From NCBI RefSeq assembly GCF_900176535.1, contig NZ_FWXT01000001.1, positions 2,480,001-2,544,000 on the forward strand: a DNA stretch of 64,000 nt, written 5' to 3'. Of the stretch, positions 27,133-35,779 are shown in pieces. Numbering within the stretch: position 1 is the stretch's first letter; the number at the start of each line of letters is the position of its first letter. This DNA comes from Pedobacter africanus (lineage in GTDB: Bacteria; Bacteroidota; Bacteroidia; Sphingobacteriales; Sphingobacteriaceae). A program made the position numbers and the translations under genes. Under the pieces are notes generated by a model. The model ran no database searches, was not told where the DNA came from, and saw nothing but the letters and a program-made list of their open reading frames with translations.

Positions 27133-28377
27133 ATGTCAGCACTCCTCATCACCAATATCGGCTGCCTCACAGGCACACACCCACAAGACACCCTGATGCT
27201 CCGGGGCAGGCAGATGCAGGAGCTCCCTGTAATTGACAATGCCTGGATCTTATGTGAAGACGGTAAGATAGCAGATTTTGGAAAAATGGACAGCCTGCCA
27301 GCACAACTGCCCAATGCCCTGCACAGGCACGACGCCAAAGGCGGTTTTGTTTTCCCCTCCTGGTGCGATTCGCATACCCACATCGTATTTGCAGCCCCCA
27401 GGGAAGAGGAATTTGTCATGAAAATAGACGGCAAAAGCTATGAAGATATTGCCGCTGCAGGAGGGGGCATCCTAAATTCTGCCCGTAAACTACAGCTCGC
27501 GTCAGAAGAGGAGCTCTATGAATCCGCAGCCATCAGGCTGAACGACATGATCAGACAGGGAACAGGCGCCGTGGAAATCAAAAGCGGTTATGGCCTCAGC
27601 ACAGACAGTGAACTGAAAATGCTGCGCGTGATCCGCCGCCTCAAAGAAAGCTTCCCCATTCCGGTAAAGGCCTCTTTTCTGGCCGCCCATGCCTATCCTG
27701 CCGAATACAAAAACGACCATGCCGGCTATATCAAACTGATTACAGACGTCATGCTGCCCCGGGTTGCAGCCGAAGGCCTGGCCGACTATATGGACACCTT
27801 TTGCGAACAGGGCTTCTTTTCGGTGGAAGATACCGACAGGTTGCTTACCGAAGCTGCCCGGTACGGCTTAAAACCTAAAATACATGCCAACCAGCTCTCC
27901 ATATCCGGAGGCGTACAGGTGGGAGTAAAACACCATGCCGTTTCAGTGGATCACCTGGAAGTGACAGACGAGGAAGTCATACAAAGCCTGCAAAGCAGCA
28001 ATACCATTGCCACACTGCTGCCTTCCTGCTCGTTTTACATCAACATCCCTTTTGCCAATGCACGCGGACTAATGAACGCAGATATTCCGGTGGCCCTGGC
28101 CAGCGATTACAATCCCGGCTCTACGCCTTCCGGCAACATGAACCTGGTGGTATCCCTGGCCTGTATCAAGCTCCGGATGCGTCCCGAAGAAGCCATCAAT
28201 GCCGCCACCTTAAACGGTGCTGCTGCGCTGGAGCTGAGCGGGCAGACGGGCAGCATTGCCAAAGGTAAAATGGCCAACCTGTTCATCACCCGAAAAATGC
28301 CTTCCCTGGCCTTCCTGCCCTACAGCTTTGGCCAGTCGCAAATCGAAACCATTGTACTTGGCGGAAAGATCAGCTGA
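27133..28377 (+). CDS. hutI: Imidazolonepropionase
   Basis: This 414-residue amidohydrolase opens 4-imidazolone-5-propanoate to N-formimidoyl-L-glutamate, the third step of histidine degradation. The metal site is in WCDSHTHIVFAAPREEEF, with AAGGGILNSARKL, SFLAAHAYPAEY, IHANQLSISGGV and LASDYNPGSTP downstream, all typical of HutI. The stop overlaps the hutG start by one base. hutH and hutU are not in the window. Confidence 0.96.
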   Translation: MSALLITNIGCLTGTHPQDTLMLRGRQMQELPVIDNAWILCEDGKIADFGKMDSLPAQLPNALHRHDAKGGFVFPSWCDSHTHIVFAAPREEEFVMKIDGKSYEDIAAAGGGILNSARKLQLASEEELYESAAIRLNDMIRQGTGAVEIKSGYGLSTDSELKMLRVIRRLKESFPIPVKASFLAAHAYPAEYKNDHAGYIKLITDVMLPRVAAEGLADYMDTFCEQGFFSVEDTDRLLTEAARYGLKPKIHANQLSISGGVQVGVKHHAVSVDHLEVTDEEVIQSLQSSNTIATLLPSCSFYINIPFANARGLMNADIPVALASDYNPGSTPSGNMNLVVSLACIKLRMRPEEAINAATLNGAAALELSGQTGSIAKGKMANLFITRKMPSLAFLPYSFGQSQIETIVLGGKIS

Positions 28378-29348
28378 TGGACCGCCTGAAAATATACAGC
28401 CAGACCGATCTGACCGAATTGATCAGCTACAGGGAAGGGGAAACCAAACTGGGCGAATGCGTACAGCTTGTCGCAAGCCTGGACGACCTGGCGGCCTCCA
28501 GCGCAAAATTTGTTTTGCTGGGCATCCCGGAAGACATCGGTATAAGGGCAAACCATGGCATTGCCGGGGCCGCAACAGCCTGGCATCCGGCCCTGAAAGC
28601 CCTGATGAACATTCAAAGCACCGGATTCCTCAGGGGCGAAGAACTCCTGGTCCTGGGGCATTTCGATATCGCGGATCCTGCCGATACCAGCATAAAGGGC
28701 CTGGAACAGAAAGTGCAGCAAATAGATGAGCTGGTGTATCCTGTAATCCGGAAAATAGTGGCTGGAGGTAAAATCCCTATCGTGATAGGCGGAGGGCACA
28801 ACAATGCCTATCCCATCATCAAAGGTACGGCAACCGCACTGAAACGGGCGATTGATGTGATCAACATTGATGCCCATGCCGACCTCAGGCCTGCCTCCGG
28901 AAGGCACAGCGGCAATGGCTTTAGCCATGCGCTTGCGCAGGGACTGCTGAACAATTATGGCCTTTTTGGCCTGCACCAGAACTACAACAATACCCACATC
29001 CTGGAAGCCATTGTCGGCAACCCGAATATCCATGCCGTATTTTTCGACGACATGCTGCAAAGCCCGCAGCCCCCGGCGGCATTCTGGACCGACCTGCTGA
29101 AACACATGGATGCGGCACCCGGACTGGAGATCGACCTGGATTGCATAGCAAACATCCTGTCGAGCGCCATGACCCCCTCGGGCTTCAGCTTAAATGAAAT
29201 CAGGCGACTGTTGTTGACCCCGCTCAAGAAATTTAGCTACTTACACATTTGCGAAGGCGCTGTGACCTTAATTGATGGCCGACAGGCTCAGACCACAGCA
29301 AAGGCCATTGCCTATCTTATAAGCGATTTTATAAAGTCGCAGCAATAA
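28377..29348 (+). CDS. hutG: Formimidoylglutamase (arginase/agmatinase family)
   Basis: The 323-residue protein has the manganese-binding motifs of ureohydrolases: IGGGHNN, NIDAHADLRP and LEIDLDCIA. Because it is translationally coupled to hutI (TGATG overlap), the likely reaction is hydrolysis of N-formimidoyl-glutamate to glutamate and formamide, the last step of histidine catabolism. On sequence alone it could be another ureohydrolase. A terminator follows directly. Confidence 0.9.
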   Translation: MDRLKIYSQTDLTELISYREGETKLGECVQLVASLDDLAASSAKFVLLGIPEDIGIRANHGIAGAATAWHPALKALMNIQSTGFLRGEELLVLGHFDIADPADTSIKGLEQKVQQIDELVYPVIRKIVAGGKIPIVIGGGHNNAYPIIKGTATALKRAIDVINIDAHADLRPASGRHSGNGFSHALAQGLLNNYGLFGLHQNYNNTHILEAIVGNPNIHAVFFDDMLQSPQPPAAFWTDLLKHMDAAPGLEIDLDCIANILSSAMTPSGFSLNEIRRLLLTPLKKFSYLHICEGAVTLIDGRQAQTTAKAIAYLISDFIKSQQ

Positions 29349-29349
29349 A

Positions 29350-29376
29350 AAAGGGCTTGTCTATGCAAGCCCTTTT
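29350..29376. terminator. Bidirectional terminator between hutG and the OmpA-family gene
   Basis: AAGGGCTTG pairs with CAAGCCCTT around a 6-base loop. A-run on the left and T-run on the right give U-tracts in both directions, serving hutG and the converging ompA-family gene. Confidence 0.82.
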
Positions 29377-29395
29377 ATCCCCCTCAGCCAATCCC

Positions 29396-31213
29396 CTAGA
29401 ATTTCAATACCTTGATTTCTGTACGCCGGTTGGCCTGGTGTTCGTCCTCACTGCAGTCTACCCCATTTGCACAACGGTTCAGCAGCCTGGTTTCCCCATA
29501 GCCTTTGGCCACCATTCTGTCACGAGCCACACCTTTGCTCACCAGGTAATTTACTGCAGACTCAGCCCTTTGCTGCGACAGACGCAGGTTGTAGGCATCT
29601 TTGCCCCTGCTGTCGGTGTGCGAGGAAAGCTCTATCCTTAAACCGGGGTTCTGGGCCATTACATTCACCAGGTTATCCAGTATGCGCCCGGCGTCCGCCC
29701 GGATGTCCCATTTGTCGAAATCATAGTGGATGTTTTTCAAAACAAATACCGCCCCGGCATCCAGGTTGCTTACCCCGAGTTTCAGGGTCACATACAGGGT
29801 TTTGCTCCTGTCGAGCCCTTTAGTGGTCACGCTTTCGGTTTGCGAGAACTTACCGGCCTGACTGGCCACAATGTGATAATCTGAAGCCTGTTCCAGCTGG
29901 TATACAAATTTGGCCTCTGCATCAGAAATCTGGGTCATGTTCCTGTTGTTCCCGGTATTGGTCAGCACCGTGCCAATTCCCGGCAGTTTGCTGCTGTCAT
30001 TTGCCCTTACCGTTTCACCGATCAGTGTAAACCTTGGGTCGTCATGGAAGATCTCCTTATAGATCACATTTCCAGCATTGTTAAAATCCTGTTCAGAAAT
30101 GTTTACCGGCTCGGCAGCGATGCCATTTTTTACCGCTGTAATCAGGTAAGTGCCTTTTTCGGCGGCTTTAATCCGTTCGGCCTGCCCATCGGCATTGCTG
30201 ATAGAGGCATTGTCGATCCCATTACGGCTGATCTTAACGGTTACCCCGCTCAGTGCAAAACCGGTTTGCTTGTCTTTAACCACCACCAGGATATCCTTGG
30301 GTGCTGCCAGGGCAGACGGTGCTACCGTTTTGGTAACCGGGGCAGGCGCAGGTTTGCGTTTGCTGCCAAAGGTATATTTAATCCCCAGGCTCACATTTAC
30401 CGCCTGTACAAATGTTTTTTGAGTAATGGGTTGTTCTTCATAGAAATCCAGTAGGTTAATGAGCTGTCCGTCTTTTACATTCAGCACATCCTTAGTGCCG
30501 AGCGCTTTCTTTTCGTTGTAGCGGGTAACATAAAACTCGCTGGAGTCTTTCCCGAAGCTTTTGCCGAAAGCCCTCAGGTAATCGGCCTGCGCAAACAGTC
30601 CCCAGTTGTTGCTGAGCGCATAAGATAGGCGTATGCCGCCCAGGCCCATCCATGACCTGGTCTTCTCTTTGGAGTTGCTGGTATAATAGGTATCAAACAA
30701 TTTCGCTGGCGGACCAGAAGCGGCATTGACATAAATGGACTGTGCATACTGCGGGAAGCCTTCAAACAAGAGCCCGCCGCGCAGGAAAGCTTCCACATCC
30801 ACTTTACCAGAACCGGCCTTATAGGTTGGGCCTATACTTACTGCAATGTGCTGAAAAGAAGGGTGGTTGAAATAAGTAGTGCCGATATGGCCGTTGTCGA
30901 AAAATACGCTGTCGAACTTGCGCATGTCGTGGTTCAGGAAACGGGCGTCCAGTCCGATGCCCCATTTATTGCCCCTGAAGTACTGATCTATGGCCAGTCC
31001 GCCAAAATAACCGTTCTTAGCGCGGCCGATTTCGTTTTTGTACTTACCCATGGGCATACTCAAACCGCCAAAAGCAGAAAGCTGAAGCCTGCCAGGCGCA
31101 GTATCGTCGACCCGCGCCCCGCGTTCATTGGAAGTGTTCTTTGTGGGGCTCTGCGCCCAGGTAAGGCCGCTGAACAGGACAGCCATTACCATTAATATTA
31201 ACCTTTTCATCAT
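29396..31213 (-). CDS. OmpA-family outer membrane protein with N-terminal beta-barrel
   Basis: The 605-residue protein has a signal peptide (LILMVMAVLFSGLTWAQ) and an outer membrane beta-barrel (about residues 45-285). Two carboxypeptidase-regulatory-like beta-sandwich segments follow (VVVKDKQTGFALSGVTVKI, then FTLIGETVRANDSSKLPGIG), and the C-terminus is an OmpA peptidoglycan-binding domain (LRIELSSHTDSRGKDAYNLRLSQQRAESAVNYL). It should link outer membrane and cell wall. Related OmpA proteins occur with type IX secretion in this phylum, but here there is no neighbouring PorP/SprF gene, so that link is only possible. Confidence 0.9.
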   Translation of the reverse strand: MMKRLILMVMAVLFSGLTWAQSPTKNTSNERGARVDDTAPGRLQLSAFGGLSMPMGKYKNEIGRAKNGYFGGLAIDQYFRGNKWGIGLDARFLNHDMRKFDSVFFDNGHIGTTYFNHPSFQHIAVSIGPTYKAGSGKVDVEAFLRGGLLFEGFPQYAQSIYVNAASGPPAKLFDTYYTSNSKEKTRSWMGLGGIRLSYALSNNWGLFAQADYLRAFGKSFGKDSSEFYVTRYNEKKALGTKDVLNVKDGQLINLLDFYEEQPITQKTFVQAVNVSLGIKYTFGSKRKPAPAPVTKTVAPSALAAPKDILVVVKDKQTGFALSGVTVKISRNGIDNASISNADGQAERIKAAEKGTYLITAVKNGIAAEPVNISEQDFNNAGNVIYKEIFHDDPRFTLIGETVRANDSSKLPGIGTVLTNTGNNRNMTQISDAEAKFVYQLEQASDYHIVASQAGKFSQTESVTTKGLDRSKTLYVTLKLGVSNLDAGAVFVLKNIHYDFDKWDIRADAGRILDNLVNVMAQNPGLRIELSSHTDSRGKDAYNLRLSQQRAESAVNYLVSKGVARDRMVAKGYGETRLLNRCANGVDCSEDEHQANRRTEIKVLKF

Positions 31214-31314
31214 TTCATTCCTTTAGTTTAAAATCAAACTGTTTGGAACTATATCATCCGGGTTGAATATTTGTTACCCCTGTTAAAAGCGATCTGTATA
31301 AAAAAGGCAATAAA

Positions 31315-31875
31315 TTAAAAATAGTAAACCCGCTCCGGCGTAATGCAGCAATCCAGTTTCACATCGTAGGTGTTGACATCATCTATCCTTTCAACCGGCC
31401 CAAAGAAAGACAGCCCGATCCTTTGCGCCCCCAGGCGCGCTAAAAAGCGATCGTAAAAACCTTTTCCATAACCTGCACGGTAGCCCTGAAGGTCAAAGGC
31501 CAGCATCGGTACCAGTACCATATCCACCTCTCCTGTATGCAATTCCCCTTTAGCCGGTTCCAGGATATTGTAAGCATTTTTCAGCAGCCCTTCCCTTCCG
31601 GCATACACATAATGCTGCATCAAAGCTGTCTCAAAATCTGCCTTTGGCACAATGATCCTGATCCCGGGATGCTGCGAAGCCAGCCAGTCAATGAATAAAA
31701 AAGTATCCGGTTCCTTTTTCTCTGCGATAGGCAAAAAAACATGCACCGTCCGAACCGAAGAAAAATCCAGCGCAGCAAAATGTTCCAGCAAAGCCCTGCT
31801 ATACGCTGCTACCTGGGCATCCGAAAGCCCCTTTCTTTGCAAAATTGCCTGTTTCCTGATCTCTGCCTTTGTCAT
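31315..31875 (-). CDS. 5-formyltetrahydrofolate cyclo-ligase
   Basis: This enzyme converts 5-formyl-THF to 5,10-methenyl-THF using ATP. The ATP/substrate region is VDMVLVPMLAFDLQGYRAGYGKGFYDRFL, containing the invariant GYGKGFYDR, and the N-terminal KAEIRKQAILQRKGLS is typical. The frame opens at ATG 31908, but ATG 31875 (MTKAEIRKQA) matches the family start and drops a spurious hydrophobic leader, giving 186 residues. A 369-base gap with a structured element separates it from efp. Confidence 0.94.
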   Translation of the reverse strand: MTKAEIRKQAILQRKGLSDAQVAAYSRALLEHFAALDFSSVRTVHVFLPIAEKKEPDTFLFIDWLASQHPGIRIIVPKADFETALMQHYVYAGREGLLKNAYNILEPAKGELHTGEVDMVLVPMLAFDLQGYRAGYGKGFYDRFLARLGAQRIGLSFFGPVERIDDVNTYDVKLDCCITPERVYYF

Positions 31876-32058
31876 CCCCAAAGATAACAAAACCACAACC
31901 ATCAACATAAACCGACATCAAACCAGAACTCAAACCCTGTTCACCAAAAAAGCCCCTGCTATTCAAAAGTATACTGCAAAACCTGCTCCGTGCCAATAAA
32001 TAACACCCCACCTAAACCCCGAAGACCTCCTTTTTGGCGGCTAACCTTTGCGCCCAGA

Positions 32059-32150
32059 GAAAAACAAGATTGTCCCGGAGAGGCCTAGGAATTTTTGGCG
32101 AAGCGAAGCGAGCCAAAAGGTTCCAGCTTCGGAGGCACATCTTGTTTTTC
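32059..32150. repeat. 92-bp nested inverted-repeat element
   Basis: The outer arms GAAAAACAAGAT (32059-32070) and ATCTTGTTTTTC (32139-32150) are perfect complements. Inside them, CCGGAG (32075-32080) can pair with CTTCGG (32127-32132). The core GGAATTTTTGGC (32088-32099) pairs with GCCAAAA..TTCC (32112-32124) around a loop with the direct repeat GAAGCGAAGCGA. It could be a repeated extragenic palindrome or a structured RNA; one copy in the window cannot decide. Confidence 0.6.
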
Positions 32151-32164
32151 AATCCCGAAGCAAA

Positions 32165-32207
32165 ACAAAAAGCAAAAAAGAAGGCTTCGGGAACCACTCC
32201 GAAGCCT
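32165..32207 (-). terminator. Rho-independent terminator of efp
   Basis: On the minus strand AGGCTTCGG pairs with CCGAAGCCT around an 8-base loop and is followed by a T-rich tract. It lies 38 bases after the efp stop. Confidence 0.85.
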
Positions 32208-32244
32208 CAATCAACCTAAACCTAAAACTAAACTATGAAAATTC

Positions 32245-32805
32245 TTATTTTACTCTTTCTATATAGTCACCTGTACGCGTATCAATCTTCACTTTATCGC
32301 CCTGATTGATAAACATCGGCACTTTTATCTCTACTCCGGTCTCTACTGTTGCATATTTCAATGCATTTGTAGAAGTATCACCTTTAACTGCAGGCTCTGA
32401 GTAGGTTATTTCCAATTCAACATGCGAAGGTGTCTGTGCCATAATTGGCTCATCACTTTCAAATGCGATGATGACATTCATTCCTTCTTTCAAGAAACGG
32501 ACAGCTTTACCGAACAATAGTTTAGGAATATTAAACTGTTCATAAGTATTGTTATCCATTACTACCAGTGCATCGCCATCTTCATACAAATACTGGTAAT
32601 CGCTGGTCTCCACACGGCAAATCTCTACTTCTTCATCTACACGGAACCTGTATTCCACCAGCTTACCGGTTTTTACGTTCCTCATTCTGGCTTGGTAAAA
32701 CGCGCGCAGGTTACCCGGCGTACGGTGCAGAAACTCTTCTACTTGTACCAATTCCCCGTTAAAACGAAGAATATTACCATTTTTGATGTCTGATGCTTTT
32801 GCCAT
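32245..32805 (-). CDS. efp: Elongation factor P with Asn at the loop tip
   Basis: The 186-residue factor rescues ribosomes stalled at polyproline. All three domains are present, ending VKIDTRTGDYIERVK. In the tip loop that contacts the peptidyl-transferase centre, the position equivalent to E. coli Lys34 is Asn32 (RTPGNLRAF in place of VKPGKGQAF), with Arg34 two residues on. This rules out EpmA-type lysine modification and the EarP arginine at that exact position. No modification genes are adjacent. It has a well-formed Bacteroidota promoter and its own terminator. Confidence 0.96.
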   Translation of the reverse strand: MAKASDIKNGNILRFNGELVQVEEFLHRTPGNLRAFYQARMRNVKTGKLVEYRFRVDEEVEICRVETSDYQYLYEDGDALVVMDNNTYEQFNIPKLLFGKAVRFLKEGMNVIIAFESDEPIMAQTPSHVELEITYSEPAVKGDTSTNALKYATVETGVEIKVPMFINQGDKVKIDTRTGDYIERVK

Positions 32806-32849
32806 TCTTTCTGAAATTGTGCCTAAACTTTCGGCCTTTTTTCGTGCCG

Positions 32850-32881
32850 CAAAGGTAAAGACTATTTATTAATTATACAAT
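32850..32881 (-). promoter_or_regulatory. Promoter of efp
   Basis: On the minus strand ATTG is followed after exactly 20 bases by TACCTTTG, a perfect -7 box, about 45 bases before the efp start codon. The architecture is identical to the peroxiredoxin promoter. Confidence 0.65.
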
Positions 32882-32921
32882 AGTAATTTAAAAATATTTT
32901 TATAAAGGTATTTTAAGCGCT

Positions 32922-32945
32922 AAAAACGGCCTTCCGGCCTGTTTT
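32922..32945 (-). terminator. Weak terminator after the ABC ATPase gene
   Basis: On the minus strand AAAACAGGCC and GGCCGTTTTT flank a 4-base loop, with one bulge, and end in a T-run 17 bases past the ABC gene stop. It would close the lpx operon. Confidence 0.6.
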
Positions 32946-32961
32946 CAAATATAAATTTTAG

Positions 32962-33576
32962 TTATTTATAATTCGTCAGCTCCACAAAATGGTTACAAAA
33001 AGCATACTCAGCTTCCTGGTTCGAGCCAATAATCAGCGTTCTTTTTGCTGTAAACCGCTCCATCAGCCCCAGGTACCAGGCCATTCCCTGCTTATCCAGA
33101 TTGGAAGTCGGCTCATCCAGGAACAACAACGGCGTATCCGCACAGCAGGCCAAAGCCAGCTTGGTACGCTGCTTCATCCCAGAAGAAAAGTACTTTAATG
33201 CCTTGTCCTGCGATTTTACCAGTCCCAGCAGGTCCAGCACCGCTGCAGCGTTCATGCCCTCATGATACGATTTGAACTTAAAATGAAAATCTATGGTTTC
33301 CTGCAGCGTGAATTCCTCGATCAGGTCCAGATAAGGCGCCGCAAAGCCGATTTCTTTGTAAACATCTTCTACCCTGATGTCGGCAGTTCCTTTGTAATGG
33401 ATCTTGCCTTCAGAGGGCGACAAACTGCCCAGTAAAACGCTCAGCAAGGTCGATTTACCCGAACCATTAGGCCCCAGCACCGCATATTTCCCTGCGGCTT
33501 CAAACCGGTAGCTCAGCCCCCTGAAAATCCATTCCTGGTTAAATCTTCTGCCAACGTTCTCTAAGCTGATCGTCAT
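32962..33576 (-). CDS. Orphan ABC-transporter ATPase subunit
   Basis: This 204-residue single ABC domain has Walker A GPNGSGKST, signature FSSGMKQR (the usual LSGGQ is altered to FSSGM), Walker B PLLFLDEPTSNLD and a truncated C-terminus. No permease gene is adjacent. It is the last gene of the lpxD-lpxC/fabZ-lpxA run, 9 bases after lpxA, so it may serve lipid or cell-envelope export together with a permease encoded elsewhere. The compact size resembles CcmA-type or short multidrug-type ATPases. Confidence 0.9.
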   Translation of the reverse strand: MTISLENVGRRFNQEWIFRGLSYRFEAAGKYAVLGPNGSGKSTLLSVLLGSLSPSEGKIHYKGTADIRVEDVYKEIGFAAPYLDLIEEFTLQETIDFHFKFKSYHEGMNAAAVLDLLGLVKSQDKALKYFSSGMKQRTKLALACCADTPLLFLDEPTSNLDKQGMAWYLGLMERFTAKRTLIIGSNQEAEYAFCNHFVELTNYK

Positions 33577-33585
33577 TGCCCGGTT

Positions 33586-34371
33586 CTAACTTCCTGAACC
33601 GAAGCCTTTCATCACCCCTCGGTTTGAATTCCGGATAAAATCAACGATCTCATCCCGGATCTCTGTAGGCTTAAATTCAGCTTCTATCATGTCAAGGGCC
33701 TTGGTCACATTGTTGTGTTTTACAAACAATACCCTGTAAATTTCCTGTATTTCATTGATCTTTTCCGAAGAGAAGCCCCTTCTTCTTAAACCAACGGAGT
33801 TGATCCCTGCATAGGAAAGCGGTTCGCGTGCAGCCTTCACATAAGGAGGAACATCCTTTCTTACCAATGAACCACCGGTTACAAAGGCATGAGAGCCCAC
33901 TTTTACAAACTGGTGGATGGCCACCAATCCGGCAAGAACCACATAATTACCAATGGTAATGTGCCCTGCAAGGGTAGTACTATTCGAAAAGATGCAGTAA
34001 TCGCCCACCTCGCAATCGTGAGCAATGTGCGAATAAGCCTGGATCAGGCAATTGCTGCCAATTACCGTTTTCCATTTATCCTTTGTACCCCGGTTAATCG
34101 TTACGCACTCCCTGATGGTGGTATTGTCGCCTATTTCGGCTGTTGTTACCTCTCCGGCAAATTTTAAATCCTGCGGAACCCCCGAAATCACCGACCCAGG
34201 AAATACCCGGCAGTTCTTTCCGATCCTTGCACCATCCATGATCACCACATTGGAGCCAATCCAGGTACCCTCGCCAATCTCCACATCTTTATGAATCACC
34301 GCAAAAGGCTCAATCACCACATTGTCAGCTATTTTCGCCTGAGGGTGTATATATGCTAAAGGTTGTATCAT
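33586..34371 (-). CDS. lpxA: Acyl-ACP--UDP-N-acetylglucosamine O-acyltransferase
   Basis: LpxA performs the first acylation of lipid A synthesis. The 261-residue protein opens with the hexapeptide-repeat left-handed beta helix (YIHPQAKIADNVVIEPFAVI), has the catalytic histidine region SHIAHDCEVGDYCIFSN and the C-terminal helical domain (VGLRRRGFSSEKINEIQEIYRVLF). Its ATG overlaps the lpxC/fabZ stop by four bases. The reverse reaction favoured by LpxA is pulled by LpxC, encoded just upstream. Confidence 0.96.
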   Translation of the reverse strand: MIQPLAYIHPQAKIADNVVIEPFAVIHKDVEIGEGTWIGSNVVIMDGARIGKNCRVFPGSVISGVPQDLKFAGEVTTAEIGDNTTIRECVTINRGTKDKWKTVIGSNCLIQAYSHIAHDCEVGDYCIFSNSTTLAGHITIGNYVVLAGLVAIHQFVKVGSHAFVTGGSLVRKDVPPYVKAAREPLSYAGINSVGLRRRGFSSEKINEIQEIYRVLFVKHNNVTKALDMIEAEFKPTEIRDEIVDFIRNSNRGVMKGFGSGS

Positions 34372-35777
34372 GTAGTTTCGCTTTCTTTAACTTTAACGAT
34401 CTGGGCCATCATTTCTGCTTCCACAACAACTTTTCCGGCAACCATTCCCACGCCTTTCATCTGTGCAATTCCACGTCTGATCGGCTCCATCAGATCGCAG
34501 CGGAAAACGATGGTATCCCCAGGCAATACCTGGGCCCTGAAACGTACGTTGTCGATTTTAAGGAACAAAGTCAGGTAATTTTGCGGATCGGGCACCGTGC
34601 TCAGCACCAGGATGCCCCCGGTCTGGGCCATAGCCTCAATCTGGATCACCCCCGGAAAAACAGGGGCACCCGGAAAATGTCCTTTAAAGAACTCTTCGTT
34701 CATGGTTACGTTCTTCACACCAACCACATGGGTCTTGGAAAGCTCCAAAACCTTGTCCACAAACAAAAACGGTTGTCTGTGCGGCAAGATGTCCATGATC
34801 TGAACGGTATCGTACAGCGGTTTCACGCTTGGGTCATACACATGCTGTACTTTTTTGTTTTTTTCCTTTTTGATGGCTGCTTTAATTTTTTTGGCAAAAG
34901 CTACGTTGGCAGCATGACCAGGTCTGGCCGCCATAATATGACCTTTCAGGTGTACGCCTACAAGGGCAAGGTCGCCAATCATGTCCAGCAATTTGTGCCT
35001 TGCCGGCTCATTCTGGTGCCTCAACTCCATGTTGTTCAAAATTCCCTGCGGGGCAACATCTATTGCTTTTCGTTTAAATATCTTGGCCAGGTGGTCCAGC
35101 TCTTCTTTAGTAACTTCCTTATCTACAATTACAATGGCATTGTTCAGGTCGCCCCCCTTGATCAGGTTGTTCTGCAGCTGGTACTCCAGTTCATGTAAAA
35201 AGCAGAAAGTCCTGCAGGAAGCAATCTCTTTCTTGAATTCAGCAATGCTGGTTATCCCGGCATGCTGGCTGCCCAATACCGGTGAATTGTAATCAATCAT
35301 ACAGGTAAACCTATAGTCGTCAAGCGGCATAGCCACAATCTCAACTTTCCTGTCAGGTTCTGTATAAGCTATGTTGTGCGGGATCTGAAAATACTCCCTG
35401 TCTTTTTCCTGTATCTGTACACCTGCGCTCTCCAGTGCGTCCAGAAACTGGATGGCGCTGCCATCCATGATTGGTGTTTCCGGACCATCAAGCTTCATCA
35501 AGACGTTATCCAGATCCATACCCACCAGCGAAGCCATCACGTGCTCTACCGTGCTTACACTGGCGCCGTTCTGGGAAATGGTGGTTCCTCTTGCCGTATC
35601 GGTCACATTATCGCAATCTGCATCTATAACAGGCTCGCCCGGAAGGTCGGTCCTTTGAAATTTAAAGCCGTGGTTTTCCGGTGCCGGACAAAAAGTGAGC
35701 GTAACGTTAGCCCCGGTATGCAAGCCTACACCCTTTACCGAAACCTCATTCTTTATGGTCTTTTGTTTAACGTTCAT
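34368..35777 (-). CDS. lpxC-fabZ: Bifunctional LpxC deacetylase-FabZ dehydratase
   Basis: The 469-residue fusion has LpxC at residues about 1-310 and FabZ at about 320-465. LpxC motifs include VSTVEHVMASLVGMDLDN and HKLLDMIGDLALVG with zinc ligands. FabZ has ILPHRQPFLFVDKV and GHFPGAPVFPGVIQIEAMAQ with the active-site His and Glu. The fusion couples the committed step of lipid A synthesis to beta-hydroxyacyl-ACP dehydration, two reactions competing for the same acyl pool, and is known in Bacteroidota. It overlaps lpxA by ATGA and follows lpxD by two bases. Confidence 0.96.
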   Translation of the reverse strand: MNVKQKTIKNEVSVKGVGLHTGANVTLTFCPAPENHGFKFQRTDLPGEPVIDADCDNVTDTARGTTISQNGASVSTVEHVMASLVGMDLDNVLMKLDGPETPIMDGSAIQFLDALESAGVQIQEKDREYFQIPHNIAYTEPDRKVEIVAMPLDDYRFTCMIDYNSPVLGSQHAGITSIAEFKKEIASCRTFCFLHELEYQLQNNLIKGGDLNNAIVIVDKEVTKEELDHLAKIFKRKAIDVAPQGILNNMELRHQNEPARHKLLDMIGDLALVGVHLKGHIMAARPGHAANVAFAKKIKAAIKKEKNKKVQHVYDPSVKPLYDTVQIMDILPHRQPFLFVDKVLELSKTHVVGVKNVTMNEEFFKGHFPGAPVFPGVIQIEAMAQTGGILVLSTVPDPQNYLTLFLKIDNVRFRAQVLPGDTIVFRCDLMEPIRRGIAQMKGVGMVAGKVVVEAEMMAQIVKVKESETT

Positions 35778-35779
35778 TA

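Larger units (their letters stand above)
31876..32244. other. Intergenic stretch between efp and the cyclo-ligase gene
   Basis: This 369-base gap holds no convincing gene. It contains the efp terminator at its right side and a nested inverted-repeat element in the middle (32059-32150). Short open frames cross the element on both strands but follow its symmetry and show no protein family, so I treat them as non-coding. Confidence 0.6.

Noticed and set aside
25000..29400. Complete histidine utilisation operon.
   Set aside because: Only hutI and hutG are present; the genes before them (cyclophilin, xth) are unrelated, and hutH/hutU must be elsewhere.
32012..32219. Short open frames on both strands (about 60-70 codons) across the efp-cyclo-ligase gap.
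   Set aside because: They follow the symmetry of the inverted-repeat element and the efp terminator and show no known domain; treated as non-coding.
34353..35198. 281-codon plus-strand frame opposite lpxC-fabZ.
   Set aside because: It is antisense to highly conserved LpxC and FabZ motifs, with no homology signal and unusual amino-acid composition.
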